A DNA stretch of 64,000 nt from Hibiscus mutabilis (GCA_019671005.1 CM033724.1:19857578-19921577); one strand, 5' to 3'; positions 11,713-24,489 are shown, counted from the first letter of the stretch. Numbers and translations: made by a program. Notes: generated by a model not told the origin, from the sequence alone.

Positions 11713-11812
11713 AAAGGCAAAATATAAAGCAATAAAGAACTCCAAACATAACTAAATGACATAAATATTATTAAATTCAAAGCATAATTCAAAGCAACAT
11801 AGATAATCCAAT
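11713..11812. other. About 100 bp of unassigned A-rich DNA between two elements
   Basis: This lies between the target duplication of the solo LTR and the broken end of the minus-strand element. It probably continues the noncoding repeat that ends at 7621. No gene is present. Confidence 0.4.
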
Positions 11813-14008
11813 TCGGTACGCCCCTTTAATCCATTTCCAGAAGCATAAGCTCGTATCGATACGCCACCACCCATATCGATACGGCAGGACCTGTAAAGTA
11901 ATTTTTAGTCTAGTTTATTATCATTTTGACCAACTAAATGATGTCTAAACTTAGTGAAATTTTACCAGCAAGTTTATAAAGCTAAAATCTATTACCATCC
12001 CAAATTTTAGGGTTTTTAGAGTCCATTTGCCATGTTTTCCCTAATTTAGGCCAAGTATGCATAATTAACCACTTTTAACAAGTCAAGTTTAAGCCTTTAA
12101 ACTTATACGAGCCAACCATAGTACATACATACCAAAAAGGGTAAAATTGACTTATGCAACACGTATGCCACCATACTAGGAGTCTATAGAGTTGATATAC
12201 TTTACTTTATCAATGTAGAGACTTGTCCAAAAACCTTCTCTGGCCCCGATCACGATCTCAAAACTTCTAACCTGGAATGCATGGAAGATGAATGCATTAG
12301 GCATACCTTGCCTAGTGAGGTAGTCATAAACAATGAAATAAACCTAAAATGACGTCTAACATACTTCCTTAATAGCTATGGCAATGAGAATAGTAACATG
12401 TAATTTCAATGGCAATTTAAGCATGATCAATAGACAATATGACAATAATAGGCAATACAATAACAATAACAATACTCAAAAGCATTTTATCTTGTATAAC
12501 CAATAAGTCTTTCCTTGATCGATTCACGGTATATGGATACACGAATTCCTACTCCGCACCATAATCAATAGTGGTCGAGTCATCCCTCCGCCGCACCACA
12601 ATAAAGGTTGTAGCCTACCCGTACCAATGAGCTCATGAATTCTATGGCATGCCAATTGTATCCAATACTACTCGAATCCAAGGTTCAATATCAATAATCC
12701 AATAACAATAATTCCATTACAATGGATCAATAGCAATGGTTCAATAGCCATGTTTCAATATCAATAAGCAATATCAATGATTTCAGTGACAATAATAACA
12801 ATGTTACGGACAATGAACTGATGCAATACTTACCAAGATAGTCATCAACAATGATCTTATGCAATAAATTTAATAAACAAAGTTAGCAATGCAATAAACG
12901 ATATTCAAAGATTCGGGAAAGGCACCTAGCCTAGTCCCGAGACTCCGACTACACTCACCTCAAATTCAAAGCTCTCAAGGCTCTCGGATAATGATTCCAT
13001 TGTTCCTAGCTTTTGTAGGATATGATAGACCTTCTATCTCCACTTCTTGAGCTAGAGAAACAATTGGAAAGTATTAGAATCAATATTTGAACTCAAAATC
13101 GATGTTCAAACTTACAATTTCTATCTACAATAGCTTCCCATGGATTTTAGGATTGAAGATCATGGATTTAGCCATAAGATCCTTAGCTTCAAATCAGAAT
13201 TCAACTTCAATCTTTCATGGGCTTGTGGAATTGTTTGGGGGCTTTTGCTTACCAATACGGTGGCTACCAAATGGTATAGAAAAATCGATAAAAGCTTGCA
13301 CAAATAAGAGAGGTGCTTGCTTGAGCTCAAGGTTGAAGATGACAATGGAGGTGTGAGCTTAATTTTAAGTAAAGGTGAAGACAATAGAAACAAGAGTTCT
13401 CGGTGGAAACAAAAAACTAAGAAATAATTTTTAAAGTGTGTGAAACAATTTATGGCCTATGTAGATTAATGGTCGGATAGTTTTCCCTCTAAGGAAGGAA
13501 AACTTATTATTTTATTTCCAACTTATCAAGTCTACAATTCCAAGACAATGAACCATCATCTTTTCACTTTTAACCACCTCCCTCGAGAGCCAATGAAAAG
13601 GTTTCCCTTCATAGAAAGAAATCCCTCTTTAATTAATTTCCAATAACATATTTTATCGCAATTTCCCAATATAAATGTGTCATCCATGATGCTAGATAGC
13701 CAAGCTCACGTGGGAATAGCCAAGCTAGTAGGTGACTCACTCTTGAAAATGAGGAAATTACAAGAGGGGTCCCTTAACTTTACAAAGTTCACACTTTTCC
13801 CCCAAACTTTCCATTTTCACAATTTGGTCACTAAAAGGTTTCTAAAAGTTCAATTAGGTCCAATGTCTTTTGAATTAACTCAAGTAGATTCTAATACGAT
13901 GTCTTTGACCACACAACTTAAGTCAATAAAATATTTAGACCTTTTCGATATAGATTTTTTCGATCACCGGAACCTAATTCCTACTAGACTAGTTTTTGGG
14001 GTGTTACA
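11813..14008 (-). repeat. 3' LTR (truncated) of the gag-only element
   Basis: It aligns with 16066-18283 of the other LTR almost without gaps. Read on the minus strand it begins TGTAACACCCC at 14008. Homology stops at about 11813, inside a GTAYCGRTAC decamer, so the last part of the LTR is missing. Decamers remain at 11853 and 11873, exactly 20 bp apart. Confidence 0.88.
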
Positions 14009-14024
14009 ATTCTCCCCCTTAAGA
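14009..14024 (-). other. Polypurine tract of the gag-only element
   Basis: On the minus strand the bases next to the 3' LTR read TTCTTAAGGGGGAGAAT and then the LTR start TGTAACACC. This is the usual plus-strand priming site of plant gypsy elements and fixes the orientation. Confidence 0.8.
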
Positions 14025-14049
14025 AAAAATTCATCCTTAAATTTTTACC

Positions 14050-15347
14050 TATCATAATGTCGAGATCCTCTTCCTCTTTCTTGCCCTGCACGTGGTACAT
14101 CTGCGCAGAAGCCTTAGATTCAAGTTTATATGATGCCTTAGACGAACCACTAGACTTTCCTAAAGATCCTTGTTTCGCTCCTTTGCCTCGGAAGGATAGA
14201 GTAGGGGATATGGATTAGCCGATGCAGAAGTAGACTTGATAGTATTTTTGGGGCAATCACGGATGAAATGTTCCATCTCGCCACAGAAAAAGCATGCTCC
14301 AGACTTCTTACGACATTGCCCTTCAAGATTCCCGTGCTGACAGAAATTACAAATTGGGAGCTGCGTCTCTTATCTAGAGCCACCAATACTATCAATGGAA
14401 TTGGCAGTAGGAAAGAACTGAGTTACAGCTTGAGGTTTGGAAATATATTAAAAATAGGAAGGTTGTGAATATTCATTTTGTTGCTAACCATGATGCTTCC
14501 CCTTCTTGAAAGATTCAGAAGAATGGAAGTCATCTCAAAATCTCTTTTTAGACTTGCCTGGCCCATCGGCCTTCTGAGCTCTCTGAGCAATTTTAGTAGC
14601 TTTAACCCCATTCACAAGGTCTTGGAAAATGGTAATGCCCAATGCCGTAAACATAGGGCACAAATCATCATTTAGACCATTGATGAACATTCTACATTTC
14701 TCCTATTCCTCCTTCTTGATGTATTATGCTCCGTACCGACAATACTTGCAAAAATTATGGATGTACTATTCTACATGTCATCCTCATTGTTTCAGATTAA
14801 GAAAGATGTCACACCTCTCAGTGAGGTAATACTCACTAATATATTTCTTTCAAAATTCTTGCAGGAAAAACTCCCAAGTCACTCTTTTCAGGAACTGCAA
14901 GGATGACAGTCTCCCACCAATACAACGCTTCATCGGCTAACAAGGAAAGGGCACACTCAAGCTTGTGTTATCGAAACACTGTAGTTGCTTGGTCAGGATT
15001 CTTAGAGTACTGTCTAACCAATACTCAGTAATTTCAGGATTATTGTCATTACGACTAGTAAAAGAGTAAGCCCAATGTTGAGATAGCTTATCAATGGAAG
15101 CTCGAGCATTTGGAATAGCAACGATAGGAGGTTGGAATGTTTACTCAACCTTCATCGAGGTCATAAATACTTTGAACATATCAACCATGTTCATATAGCA
15201 TTCGGCTTGAGCAACTTGTACCTCGGGCTTAGGGTTCTGTACTGGAGGATTTTGCAGAACTGGAGGGTCTCCCCTCTTAATCTCCCCATCATTAGTTGAG
15301 GAGCCAGTAACATGCTCGTCTATACAAGCCTGATTAGAGTCAATCAT
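14050..15347 (-). pseudogene. gag pseudogene with CCHC zinc knuckle
   Basis: Translation on the minus strand starts at 15347 (MIDSNQACIDEHVTGSS) and continues in shifted frames toward 14050. A CX2CX4HX4C zinc knuckle, CFFCGEMEHFIRDC, is encoded at about 14255-14300, preceded by a second, imperfect knuckle starting CNFCQHG. This order is that of plant gypsy Gag (capsid region then nucleocapsid), which packages element RNA into particles. Several stops and frameshifts break it. The gag is followed directly by the polypurine tract with no pol in between. Confidence 0.75.
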
Positions 15348-15472
15348 CTATAATTAAAAAGATCATGTTAGCCGGTGAGTCACAATATACAATAAATACC
15401 TCATAGGTGGCATAATGCAGTGCAATGACAATACAATAAACTTCAGTTTAGTCCTATAATCAACTAAACTCT

Positions 15473-15485
15473 GGCTCTTAAACCA
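15473..15485 (-). other. Degenerate primer-binding site
   Basis: Read on the minus strand, 4 bases after the 5' LTR end, the sequence is TGGTTTAAGAGCC. It resembles the initiator-tRNA-Met site TGGTATCAGAGC used by the chromovirus at 37266, with a few changes. The similarity plus position support the call. Confidence 0.6.
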
Positions 15486-15489
15486 TAAA

Positions 15490-18283
15490 TGTAACACCCT
15501 CTTCCCAGCCTGGTAGGGAACTGGGTCGGAAGGCATTATCGGAACAATAACAATGATCTATATGATGCTTATTCAATTATCTATACAAATTTTTGAGTTT
15601 CAGGATCCCATTTAAGCAAATTATCATAAGTTGGATCAAGTTAAACTACTTACAACATAAAGAAGTTATTCAATAAATTTCGATGACTTATCAATGTAAT
15701 TATCAAATTTCAGCACATGGGTATCGATACACCTAGAGACTATATTAATACCCCTAAACTGAATTAACTTCTAGATTTTCCAAAATCAAAGACTCGTACC
15801 GATACCCATCAAGATGTATCGGTACGCCTAGCATTGACTGTTATTACCGTTAGCCTTATTGGACTTGTATCGATACGTGACCAAGCCGTATCGATACGCT
15901 ATGCATGATTTATTTTAATCAGATTACTGAACCGACCAGTCGTACCGAAATACCTAGGGCCGTATTAGTACGCGTGGTCAATGCTTCACAAGTCAACTAT
16001 CCGTATCGATACGATGATATATTAAATTTCCATAGACTAATTACCGTACCGATACGCCACCAACCGTATCGATACGTCCCTTTAATCCATTTCCAAAAAC
16101 ATAAGCTCGTATCAATACACCACCACCAGTATCGATACGGTAGGACTTGTAAAGTCTTTTTAGTCTGGTTTATTATCATTTTGACCAACTAAATGATGTC
16201 CAAACTTAGTGAAATTTTACCAGCAAGTTTATAAAACTAAAATTTATTGCCATTCCAAATTTTAGGGTTGTCGGAGTCCATTTGCCATGTTTTCCCTAAT
16301 TTAGGTCAAGTATGCATAATTAACCACTTTTAACAAGTCGCCTTTAAACTTATACGAGCCAACCATAGTACATACATATCAAAAACGGGTAAAATTGACT
16401 TATGTAACACTTATGCCACCATACTAGGAGTCTATAGAGTTGATATACTTTACTTTATCAACGTAGTGACTTGTCCAAAAACCTTCTCCGGCCCCGATCA
16501 CGATCTTAAAACTTTTGACCTGAATGTATAGAAGATGAATGCATTAGGCATACCTTGCCTAGTGAGATAGTCAGAAACAATGAAATAAACATAAAATGAC
16601 GTCTAACAAACTTCCTTAATAGCTATGGCAATAAGAATAGTAACATGTAGTTTCAATGGCAAATTAGGCATGATCAATAGACAATATGAAAATAATAGGC
16701 AATACAATAACAATAACAATACTCAAAAGCATTTTATCTTGTATAACCAATAAGTCTTTCCTTGGATCGAATCACGGTATATGGATACACGAATTCCTGC
16801 TCCGCACCATAATCAATAGTGGTCTAGTCATCCCTCTGCCGCACCAATATGACCATACACAACATCCCTCAGCCGCACCACAATAAAGGCAGTGGCCTAC
16901 CCATACCAATGAGCTCATGAATTCTATGGCATGCCAATTGTATCCAATACTACTCTAATCCAAGGTTCAATATCAATAATCTGATAACAATAATTCCATG
17001 ACAATGGCTCAATAGCAATGGTTCAATATCCATGTTTCAATATCAATAAGTAATATCAATGATTTCAATGACAATAATAACAATGTTACGGACAATGAAC
17101 CGATGCAATACTTACCATACTTACCAAGATAGCCATCAACAATGATCTTATGCAATAACCTTAATAAACAAAGTTAGCAATGCAATAAACGATATTCAAA
17201 GACTCGGGAAAGGCACCTAGCCTAGTCCTGAGACTCCGACTACACTCACCTCAAATCTGAAGCTCTCAAGGATGTAGGATTATGAGTCCTTTGTTCCTAG
17301 CTTTTGTAGAAGATTATGGGTCTTCTATCTCCACTTCTCGAGGTAGAAAAATAGTAGGGAAGTATTAGAATCAATATTTAAACTCAAAATCGATGTTCAA
17401 ACTTACAATAGCTTCCCATGGATTTTAGGATTGAAGATCATGGATTTAGCCATAAGCTTCTTAACTTCAAATCAAAATTAAACTTCAATCTTTCATGGGC
17501 TTGTGGAATTGTTTGGGGGCTTTCGCTTACCAATACGGTGGCTACCAAACGATATAGAAAATCGATGAAAGCTTGCACAAATAAGAGGGTGCTTTCTTGA
17601 GCTCAAGGTTGAATATGACAATGAAGGTGTGAGCTTAATTTTAAGAAAAGGTGAATACAATAGAAATAAGAGTTCTGGTGGAAACAAAGAACTAAGAAAT
17701 AAGTTTCAAAGTGTTTGAAACAATTTATGGCCTATGTAGATTAATGGCCGGATAGTTTTCCCTCTAGGGGAGGAAAACTTATTATTTTATTTCCATCTTA
17801 TCAAGTCTACATTTACAAGACAATCAACCATCATAGTTTCACTTTTAACCACCTCCCTCGAGAGCCAATGAAAAGGTTTCCCTTCACAGAAGGAAATCCC
17901 TTTTTAATTAATTTCCAATAACATATTTTATGGCAATTTCCCAATATAAATGTGTCATCCATGATGCTAGATAGCCAAGCTCACGTGGGAGTAGGCAAGC
18001 TAGTACGTGACTCACTCTTGAAAATAGGGAAATTACAAGAGGTGTACCTTAACTTTCCAAAGTTCACACTTTTCCCCCAAACTTTCTATTTTCACAATTT
18101 GGTCACTAAAAGGTTTCTAAGAGTTTAATTAGGTCCAATGTCTTTTGAATTAACTCAATTAGAGTCTAATACGATGCCTTTGACCACACAACTTAAGTTA
18201 ATAAAATATTTAGACCTTTCCGATATAGATTTTTTTGATCACCAGAACCTAACTCCTACTAGACCGATTTTCGGGGTGTTACA
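15490..18283 (-). repeat. 5' LTR of the gag-only element, 2794 bp
   Basis: On the minus strand it begins TGTAACACCCCGAAAATC at 18283 and ends GAAGAGGGTGTTACA at 15490. It is complete, unlike its partner. The terminal word TGTAACACC is shared with the chromovirus LTRs elsewhere in the window. Internal short open frames on both strands have no family features and are not considered genes. Confidence 0.88.
15721..16138. repeat. Cluster of paired GTAYCGRTAC decamers in the gag-only element LTR
   Basis: Exact 20-bp pairs start at 15796/15816, 15942/15962, 16046/16066 and 16109/16129. One pair, 15867/15888, is spaced 21. Further copies are at 15721 and 16003. The pair 15796/15816 is a perfect 10-bp inverted repeat around a 10-bp loop. 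The cluster ends 231 bp from the LTR 3' end. Confidence 0.9.
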
Positions 18284-19035
18284 AAAACTACCATCAGAAC
18301 CACTATCAGACCATCATTTTTGACCCTTGTTCACTTTATCTGTCAACAATAGTGATGTATGGATTTTAGTTATGTATGTTGTTATGGATGCTATAAATGA
18401 TAGCTTATGGATGTATTAACCCGATAGGCTGAGTGACCTCGGGTATGGTGAAGCATTGTGGAGCATGTAAGACTTCTTGTGGATTTAATGATGCCTTGAG
18501 GTAGGTGAGCTAAGAACTCTAGCTTATGTAGGTTAGGTGATGACTCATAGATAGTGAAGCCTTATCTATGCTCTCTAGAGTATATTTATCTCGCATGATT
18601 ATTTTATGATAATCTCGAATTATGGTAGAGTAGAAATGTACCACTGAGCTTTGTAAGCTCAGCATTAGAAATCGTTGTTTATGTACGCAGGTTAGTAGGC
18701 TGATCGTGATCAAGGAGCTTATCGTGAAGGGATTTCCTAGCACCATATCGCATTATAGTACAATGCTTAGTATTTAGTCTTGGGCTTATGTATTTATAGG
18801 AACTTACAAATTTTGAGTCTGTAAACTCTAGTTGAACTATTATTTTTATATACGATGTTTTAAACTTGGAGCTACTATTTTGTAAACTAAATTATATTGT
18901 TATTTAAGTACATGAGATGATGAATGGTTTAAATGTTGGCTAAATCTATGGTTTTAAAATGGAAATTTGTTGAGTTGGATTTTGGGTGACCCGAATGTAA
19001 TGCATCAGATCCAGATCAGGATTGAGTTATTACAT
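18284..19035 (+). repeat. Probable LTR fragment
   Basis: There is no coding capacity. The stretch has phrases such as GCTTTGTAAGCTCAGC and TTTATGTACGCAGGTTAGTAGG near 18650-18700, similar in style to the region around 36530-36620, and runs to a GAGTTATTACA end near 19035. I read it as the 3' part of a gypsy-type LTR, but no partner LTR or target duplication was found. Confidence 0.4.
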
Positions 19036-19287
19036 GTTCGTGAACGTATAAATGAACACATTCACTAACACTTAAATGAACAGCTTTGTGAACACTTAAA
19101 CAAACATGTTTGCGAACACTTAACGAACACGTTCACGAACATTTAAATGAAAATGCTCATGAACACTAAACAAACGAGCACATACATATTTAAAAATAAA
19201 TAAACAAACACGAATACAATATTAAAACTTTAAACGAACGCAAACATAGTATTGTTTGTTCAAGCTCGGTTCATTTACACCCCTAGA
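19036..19287. repeat. MITE-like repeat with degenerate GAACACTTAAA units and a terminal-repeat-like end
   Basis: Variants of GAACACTTAAA-(T/C)GAACA recur at about 24-28 bp from 19050 to 19170. The right end reads on the minus strand CTAGGGGTGTAAATGAACCG, an end type known for plant hAT-like MITEs. No matching left end is present, so the copy is truncated on the left at about 19036. Confidence 0.5.
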
Positions 19288-19479
19288 CATGTTAACATTT
19301 TTTAAAAAAATATTTTAAAAAATATATCTTTAATATTTTTGAGTTTTCAAACGTGCCTCGTTAAATAATGAATTCACATATTTTATGTGTATGTCGATTG
19401 ATGCACAAGGATTCCTTTCTTTAGGTGCTTAATATGTAATCTAAGACAAAATTAAATTATTTCTTTAAATATTCCATTT

Positions 19480-19830
19480 TCAATGAGACCTCTTCAGAAG
19501 CCCAATGATATTCAAATCATCAACATACACAACTATAATAACAAATTTGAAGATAAACCTCTTAATAGAAATGCTCTGGGAAATTGAATTATTCTTATAG
19601 CCTTCCGCTAATAAGTATTCACTGAGGCTATTATGCCACATGTGCTTATATTGTTTTAATTCATAAAGGGATATGTTCAATTTGATTGAATAATGTTCCC
19701 GAGAACTTGAATTAACTACTTCAGGTAGTCTAAATCCTTCAAAGATAACTCTCCTTATATAGAGATCCACAAAATAATTAGTTGCATGTAAAGTATTTCA
19801 TAACTGTCAAAGTAATTGCATCTACCATGA
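19480..19830 (-). pseudogene. Ty1/copia reverse transcriptase fragment
   Basis: The minus-strand translation from 19770 contains FEGFRLPEVVNSSSREHYSI, then LYELKQYKHMWHNSLSEYL, and ends with VVYVDDLNIIG. These are the conserved copia RT blocks, with the YVDD active site intact. Only about 96 codons remain open and weak similarity continues to about 19830. Nothing recognisable of copia integrase or RNase H flanks it, so this is a broken fragment. Confidence 0.85.
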
Positions 19831-20607
19831 AGTAATTAATTTTTTTTCACAATTCAAGTCATTTATATCTTATGACTACTTATTTGTGTCCCACTTGCAT
19901 TACACCTTTAAGTGTTGAGACTACTGGTCCAAAAACTTCACTTTTGGAAAAACATCTTTTCACATTGGCCAATCATCTAAACTTTTGGATAGATTTCTAT
20001 ACAAGATCCTCATTTTCTTTCTTTACTTCTATAGAAATATTATATATAAAATTGTTGTCGACAACTTTTCAATTTCTAGTTCCATTACGTTCTCGTAGTG
20101 ACATAACTTATAGAGATTTCATTATATCTTCATTCCAGGTACCCAAAACTCTTATAAAGTTATACTATTAGTTATGTCTCGGGTCTCTTCAAGAGCACCC
20201 ACCTCCATTATATGATTATCTCATATTACTTTTCATTTACGAGAATTTTGATTATTGGAACCAATTTCAACTATTATGCTTTAGGCATGGTTTACATCCA
20301 TTCGCTCTAACATGCTATCCTTTTGGGATTTCAATTCAAATTTAGAGCATTTTTAGCTAGTATATGAGATTTGATTACTCTCATTAGGTCAGTAAATATA
20401 TCTGGCAGTTGATATGAAATAACATGAATTATCTTATGAACTATTGGTTTATATACGAGGAACTAGATAATGATAATTCATTTTCCTTTATCTAGTTGAT
20501 TATTATCTCCCCTTGATGTTGAGAAAAATCATGTCATAAATGATTCTCTAATTAATATTTAAGAATTTAAACCTAAAAGGAGACTCATACTCAATATATG
20601 TTCTCAA
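19831..20607. other. Unassigned DNA, possibly decayed copia interior
   Basis: It lies upstream, in minus-strand sense, of the copia RT fragment and has similar composition. The only longer open frame (19872-20171, plus strand) has no recognisable motif. I cannot assign it further. Confidence 0.3.
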
Positions 20608-21435
20608 CGTAACAACCCAAATTTTGGGTTAGTTAAATGGGTCTTAGATCTGGGTTTCAAATCTTTAAGTTGGTAATTAAAAAAAAAAAGGATTATTTTT
20701 GGAAGCTCATTAAATGGATTCTTGGATTGATTCGAATAAGGATTGTAAGTTCGATTATAAAAGTAAAAGCAATGAGAAAGATGGGTGTTTATGATTTGGT
20801 TTACCCATTTTGTTGGAAAATGGTGTATTTAATTTAAAGTGGCTAAAAAGTGGAAGGGGGAGAAAGGAGGGGAATCTAAAAATTTAAGGATGAAAGAAAA
20901 AGTGGCTTTTGGGGGAGAGAAATAAGTTTTTAGAGAGAGGAAGTATTTGAACTAAGTTTGGTTGTCGTCCGTTCATCTGTCGATGACACCACCGTCGCCA
21001 TTAGGTAGATCTCATCGAGACACGTCCGCCAGTGGTTGCTGTTTCCCACCACCATTGCTACTCGTCGTGGTGAAGTGTAGAGAGTTTCGGGAGTGATCAA
21101 ACATCAAGTTCAGTCGCGAGTCACTATGAACTGACCTCACCATCAAGCTTTTCATTGCCGAAAATATAGATATAGAGGTTTTCACTACTGTCCGCCCACC
21201 GGAGGCCGCAGCACGCGCCCTCACATGCGTTGACCGTTGACCAGTGTTAACTTTTTTTAGAGACCCTACCTAAGGGTTTCTCGACATTCTGAGTCTGTTG
21301 GCCCCGTTTTGCCAAATTTGAACCTGGTAAGTTATTTTTATGCTTTTTATCCCCTAAAGTAGTACGATAATATGAAATGGCTTATGGAGTTGTATTTGTT
21401 TTATCCGGGGACTTTGGGGACTCGAATATTGGAAT
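20608..21435 (+). repeat. LTR-like segment interrupted by the Tat element
   Basis: It begins CGTAACAACCCAAATTTTGG, similar to gypsy LTR starts of TGTAAC type. A GC-richer stretch at 20960-21300 follows a purine-rich GGGGGAGAGAAATAAG segment. The sequence stops at the target duplication GGAAT (21431-21435) and appears to continue at 35430 on the far side of the inserted element. The LTR 3' end could not be placed. Confidence 0.4.
21431..21435. repeat. Target-site duplication GGAAT, left copy
   Basis: GGAAT here is repeated exactly at 35430-35434, directly outside the two ends of the Tat-lineage element. Confidence 0.9.
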
Positions 21436-24400
21436 TGTAGTGACCTATTCTTTTTTTCAAAACTTCTTAAGTCAAAATGATCGCTACAAAAGGGAGTAAT
21501 AGTTTTCCTTTCGTCCTTGAGAAAATATTTGGAAAATGAGAAGTTCTTTAAAAATTTATATTTTTGAAAAACAATAAAACTTGGAGTCGCCACCGGTCAC
21601 TAAGGTAGGTCGGACACCATAAAACCAGAGATTCGTTTGAAAGCAAGATTGGGAGTCAGTTACGGATGGGGAAGGTTTTGGCACCCCTATACCACCCAAA
21701 AATTGGTACCAAAAGAAAAAAGGGGAAAATATAATTACCGCTTTGTTCATATTAAAATTTTCGACTTAAAGTGATGATTAAAATTTGGTTATATGTGAGA
21801 GCAAATTTTAATAGCCTTGTTATTCAAGGATAAACCGAAAAAACCACCACCACTACGTTTGGTACTGGCCACGTTTATTCCCGAATAACAAGGCATCAGA
21901 TTAATAGTTTAGACCGGGTGCAATATATATAAGCAGAGCAAAAGGAAATATATGAAATTAAAACGTAAGTATAAATGCAGGAATTAAAATGTCTGAAAAA
22001 AGGACCGGATTGAACGAAAGACAAAACGCGTAAAATAAAGGGCGAAATTTTAAATTGCAGAAAATTAAATTGAAAAGAAAATAAATGCGGGAAATAAAAA
22101 ATGCGGAAAAGTAAATGCAAGAAATTAAATGTTAGAAGTTAGATGTTATATGTTAGTTAAATTAAACGTGCCACAAATAATACAGATCATATCCTGTTGC
22201 GGGTCACCGTAAGGCCGAATCGAACAAAGATTAAATGAACAACAAAGATAAATGTAAATAATATAGTATATGTGATACAACAATACTATGATATAAAATA
22301 TAAACTATAGGATATATAAACATAACATATAATATCATATATATAAAATAAATTATAACATGCAAAATAATATAAAAACACATATAATATTATATAAATA
22401 ACATAAATATAATATAGGATATAATTAGGATACATAAAAAAACAAACAACATATAAACACATGAAGGACTGAAATTAAATATATGAAAAAAACAGTGCAA
22501 TAAACTAAAATAGAAACAATAAAGGCACCCAATTAAGCATATTAAAAATAAAGGGTTAAAGGGTAAAACAATCCGAACCAAATTGAAAAGAAAACAAAAT
22601 CCGATGGTCTAAGTAAACCATTCACGAAAGCTGAGATGAAAATAGTGACCAAATTGAAGTATTCTGAAACTTAGAAGGACCGCGGAGAGGGATAATGTGG
22701 GACAGAAGGATTTATGGTGTGATAAACAATTTTAAAACACTTGTTATATATATACCACCCTTTTAACAGATTTCAAAAGCTTTTCCCTTCAAAGAACAGA
22801 TCAAAACATCAAAATCCAAACACTCTCAAATGTTCTTCAATATTTAACTGGGTTCATCATGAACCCAGAATCCGACAGCTCTGCCACCGCGCCGACCGCA
22901 ATGAATCGCCTCCGGCCGCCGCTAGCCGGTGTCGGCGACTCCTAAAAAACCCCAAAAACTTCGGCATTCCCTTTTTAAAATCAAATCCCAACTCATTTTT
23001 TTCGAAAAAAACCACTCTTTTCCCCTTTAAAATCGAAAAACGAAAGTGAACCCGGATTCGAAACCCCTTTTTAAAAAGCAAAAAAAAAAAAAGAAATCTG
23101 AACCTCATATCATCGGTTCTTAGGAGATGCCACCTTTCATCGGAGATGGCGGCCTCGGCCAGAGAGCGGCCGTCAGAAGATCGAAAGGTATAACCCTAAA
23201 CCTATTACTCTTTTTTTCATTTTTATTCTTTTTTTTAGATGCATGCACTGGAAAACCAAAGAGAAAAAAATACCTCCCGAATTTCCTTTTGTATTGATCT
23301 TCCCTCCCCCTTTTGTTACAATCGATTAGGGTCTCTATATATCCCCTGAATATTACATTGAATTCGTATAAAAAAAGATAAAAACTGTGATTGGTTGTTG
23401 ATTTTCCACCGAAATTCCCTGATTATCATTCAATTTGTTTTCATTTGATCTCTGATAAATGTTGGAATTCTCTGTTGTTTGCCCTTGTTTGTCTATACTC
23501 GTCCGTAACTCTGCCACTGTTGGGAATACTCTGAATAATCTGCCTTGTTTTGTTGCATGTACTGATGTGGCCGGAGAGGAATGGACCAGAAAGAGAAAAG
23601 GTAACGGTTGGGAGGTTGCCATCGAGCGCGTGGACGCGTGGGAAGGTGAGGAGTCGAATCTGGTAAATGAAGAGCAACGCGCGCGTGGAAGCCAAAAGGC
23701 CGAGCGCGTGGATGAATCTGAGAGTCATTCCTAATCCATCTAGACCGTCAGATCAAGAATTGATCTAACGGTGAGTGTTTGACTGCACATAAGGATAAAG
23801 GGGATTAGGGTTCTGTTGTAATTGGGGCATATTAGGGTTAAAACTGAATCGGGCCCCTAGTGGGCTAACTATGTATGCATTATATTTTTTGGGGTTTTAT
23901 AATTTGTAATTTGGACTGTTATAATCTAAAAACTCGGGCTAACTATGTATGCATATTAACGGACCAGTTTTATTTTATGATGATAGTAATATAATAACTA
24001 AATACTAAATAATAATCGTAACTAATAGCATCTAATAATAATAATATACTATAATAATAAAGCCAAAGTAGTTAATAAAAATTATTATAATAATATATAA
24101 TAATTACTAACGGTAACAATATAATTAATAAATATATGATAATAATACTAACATAAGTATACTAATAGTATTTTGGGGTTTTAAACATAATGACATATAA
24201 CATGATAATAGTAATACTAATAAAAGGTAATATATTAATAATAAACAAAAGATATAGAAAAATTATATGTAGTAGTGATACAATATATTAATACTAATAA
24301 CAATATATATTTTTGGGTTTTTTTTTGTTTCTTCTCTCTTTTTTTGTTTCTTTTCTTTTTTTTTTTTTTTTGTATTAATTATAGTGATAATATAATATGC

Positions 24401-24489
24401 AAGTTAGTAGCAACCAAACCCATTATTTAAAAAATTCACATAAATAAAAATAAAATAGGTTAACACCCCTGATAAAATTAGTGATTACA
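21436..24489 (-). repeat. 3' LTR of the Tat-lineage element
   Basis: On the minus strand it begins TGTAATCACT at 24489 and ends GGTCACTACA at 21436. It aligns along its full length with 32395-35429, with scattered substitutions and small indels. It contains runs of simple AT-rich sequence (22250-22450, 23990-24420) and several open frames on both strands that are also present in the other LTR only because the two are duplicates. Confidence 0.93.

Larger units (their letters stand above)
11813..18283 (-). mobile_element. Nonautonomous gypsy-type LTR element carrying only gag (TR-GAG-like), 3' LTR truncated
   Basis: Two copies of one LTR, at 11813-14008 and 15490-18283, flank an interior of only 1481 bp. 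The ends and interior show minus-strand orientation: a polypurine tract next to the low-coordinate LTR and a primer site next to the high-coordinate LTR. The interior codes for gag remnants with zinc knuckles; I see no protease, RT, RNase H or integrase. That composition matches the TR-GAG class, terminal-repeat elements with gag only, which depend on enzymes from other elements. A pol deletion after insertion is the alternative. The 3' LTR lacks its last 0.57 kb, so no target duplication can be checked. Confidence 0.8.

Noticed and set aside
22840..22950. Possible small plus-strand gene after a TATATATA box near 22745, starting MNPESDSSATAPTAM
   Set aside because: It stops after about 30 codons, lies within an LTR oriented the other way, and the other LTR copy at 33830 does not keep the same protein.
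23459..23734. Plus-strand open frame of 91 codons, also present at 34427-34696
   Set aside because: It is in both copies only because they are the two LTRs of one element. It is antisense to the element, overlaps an opposite open frame, and has no recognisable domain.
24330..24375. Poly-T run as a transcription terminator
   Set aside because: It lies in a low-complexity part of an LTR in a plant genome; no Pol III gene is next to it.
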